Shown piece by piece: positions 63,606 to 64,000 of a stretch of 64,000 nt of DNA. The notes under the pieces were generated by a model. The model made no database searches. It was not told the origin of the DNA and saw only the letters and a list, made by a program, of their open reading frames with translations. A program made the position numbers and the translations under genes. This DNA comes from Tepidibacter sp. (lineage in GTDB: Bacteria; Bacillota; Clostridia; Peptostreptococcales; Peptostreptococcaceae): assembly GCF_025210165.1 (NCBI RefSeq), contig NZ_JAOASI010000039.1, positions 92,868-156,867 of the forward strand, in the 5' to 3' direction. Position 1 is the stretch's first letter; each line of letters starts with the position of its first letter.

Positions 63606-63810
63606 ATTAATTCCTCCAAATGATTCAAATTTATAATATATGTTTTAAGGATATTTAGATACAGTGTTGAGTCTTCAAATTTAAGCTATAGATATTACGA
63701 TACCCTAATTACCTATGAAATTTTAACTATGTACTTATATTCTTTCTGACTTTTACTGTTTTGTTGTGGATACTCGAATATGACCCCTATCTTCAAATTT
63801 TAAATTTTTA

Positions 63811-63842
63811 GTATCCAAAGATGATTTCACATCTTTGGATAC
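63811..63842 (+). terminator. Hairpin between the right-edge gene and the recombinase pair
   Basis: GTATCCAAAGATG pairs exactly with CATCTTTGGATAC around six bases, with a T-run on the plus strand; lies 14 bp past the stop of the minus-strand gene at the window edge. Confidence 0.55.
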
Positions 63843-63856
63843 CTTGTTTTTTTATT

Positions 63857-64000
63857 TATTTTTTTATCTTTATTATAGCTATACAAATATTTTCTTCATC
63901 AATATACTCAACATCATGAAATGTAATGGATGTTCTATCACTAAAATCTAATTCAAACTCTTCTGTAATTTCTTCAACTAATTTACTTGCATATATAAGC
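63857..64000 (-). CDS. Unknown protein, 3' end only (runs off window)
   Basis: 47 visible C-terminal residues: ASKLVEEITEEFELDFSDRT, ITFHDVEYIDEENIC and a lysine-rich end, stopping at TAA 63857-63859. The frame is open to the window edge. Acidic and hydrophilic; no family assigned. Confidence 0.5.

Noticed and set aside
1..64000. tRNA or rRNA genes
   Set aside because: No cloverleaf or rRNA-like conserved segments were seen on either strand; only an acceptor-like hairpin at 60005.

Overview
The window comes from a low-GC, endospore-forming member of the Clostridia (Firmicutes). Evidence: strong A+T bias, AGGAGG-type ribosome sites with frequent TTG starts, a CotE-family coat morphogenetic protein, a GerAB-type germination permease plus the remnant of a second one, a YtvI-like sporulation membrane protein, SigK-like promoters in front of small Cys-rich proteins, SLH-anchored surface protein, and a glycine riboswitch. 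Genus cannot be fixed from the sequence alone. There are no rRNA or tRNA genes and no CRISPR array. Most genes lie on the minus strand.

Layout. 0-10.6 kb: sugar-nucleotide epimerase, cotE, a solo DnaB-like ATPase, a SARP/BTAD-type regulator beside hutH, an output-less Cache sensor, a LacI-type regulator, then a cluster of four small Cys/Trp-rich two-helix membrane proteins (three are tandem paralogs, two preceded by near-identical SigK-type promoters), and acpP. 10.6-12.3 kb: decayed DNA with a cas6 C-terminal remnant and a ~200-bp hairpin element. 12.3-19 kb: housekeeping (nucleoid-associated protein, RluA-family pseudouridine synthase, NAD kinase, YfcE-type phosphodiesterase, PII-like protein, DUF1294, PepT, YtvI-like). 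19.1-24.1 kb: one long SLH/LRR/Ig-like surface-protein gene split by an in-frame TAA. 24.3-31.7 kb: CNNM/CorC-type protein, glycine-riboswitch-controlled AGCS symporter, and a ParE/ParC-like topoisomerase pair.

31.8-39.0 kb is the most unusual locus: a three-gene operon whose first product (1618 aa) fuses an HD phosphohydrolase domain, a HEAT/ARM-like helical region, a NadD-like nucleotidyltransferase, a GNAT-like region and a phosphoribosyltransferase-like domain; it is followed by an LDH/MDH-like Rossmann protein and a flavodoxin-like Cys-rich reductase. Together they look like a self-contained nucleotide-cofactor pathway of unknown product.

39-64 kb: ApbE, DEDDh exonuclease, a chemoreceptor, a sugar ABC transporter without its ATPase linked to a GH123/DUF4091-type glycosidase, a YfcC-type carrier with a PepV-like dipeptidase and a frameshifted Crp/Fnr regulator, GerAB, a CHASE4-GGDEF-HD-GYP protein, a type III polyketide synthase-like enzyme, and at the right edge a likely integrative element carrying a large serine recombinase, a 57-aa partner and a HEPN-motif protein. 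Several dispersed structured repeats are present: a 79-bp repeat in two full copies with a compensatory base change, and two ~200-bp hairpins sharing a 47-nt apical region.
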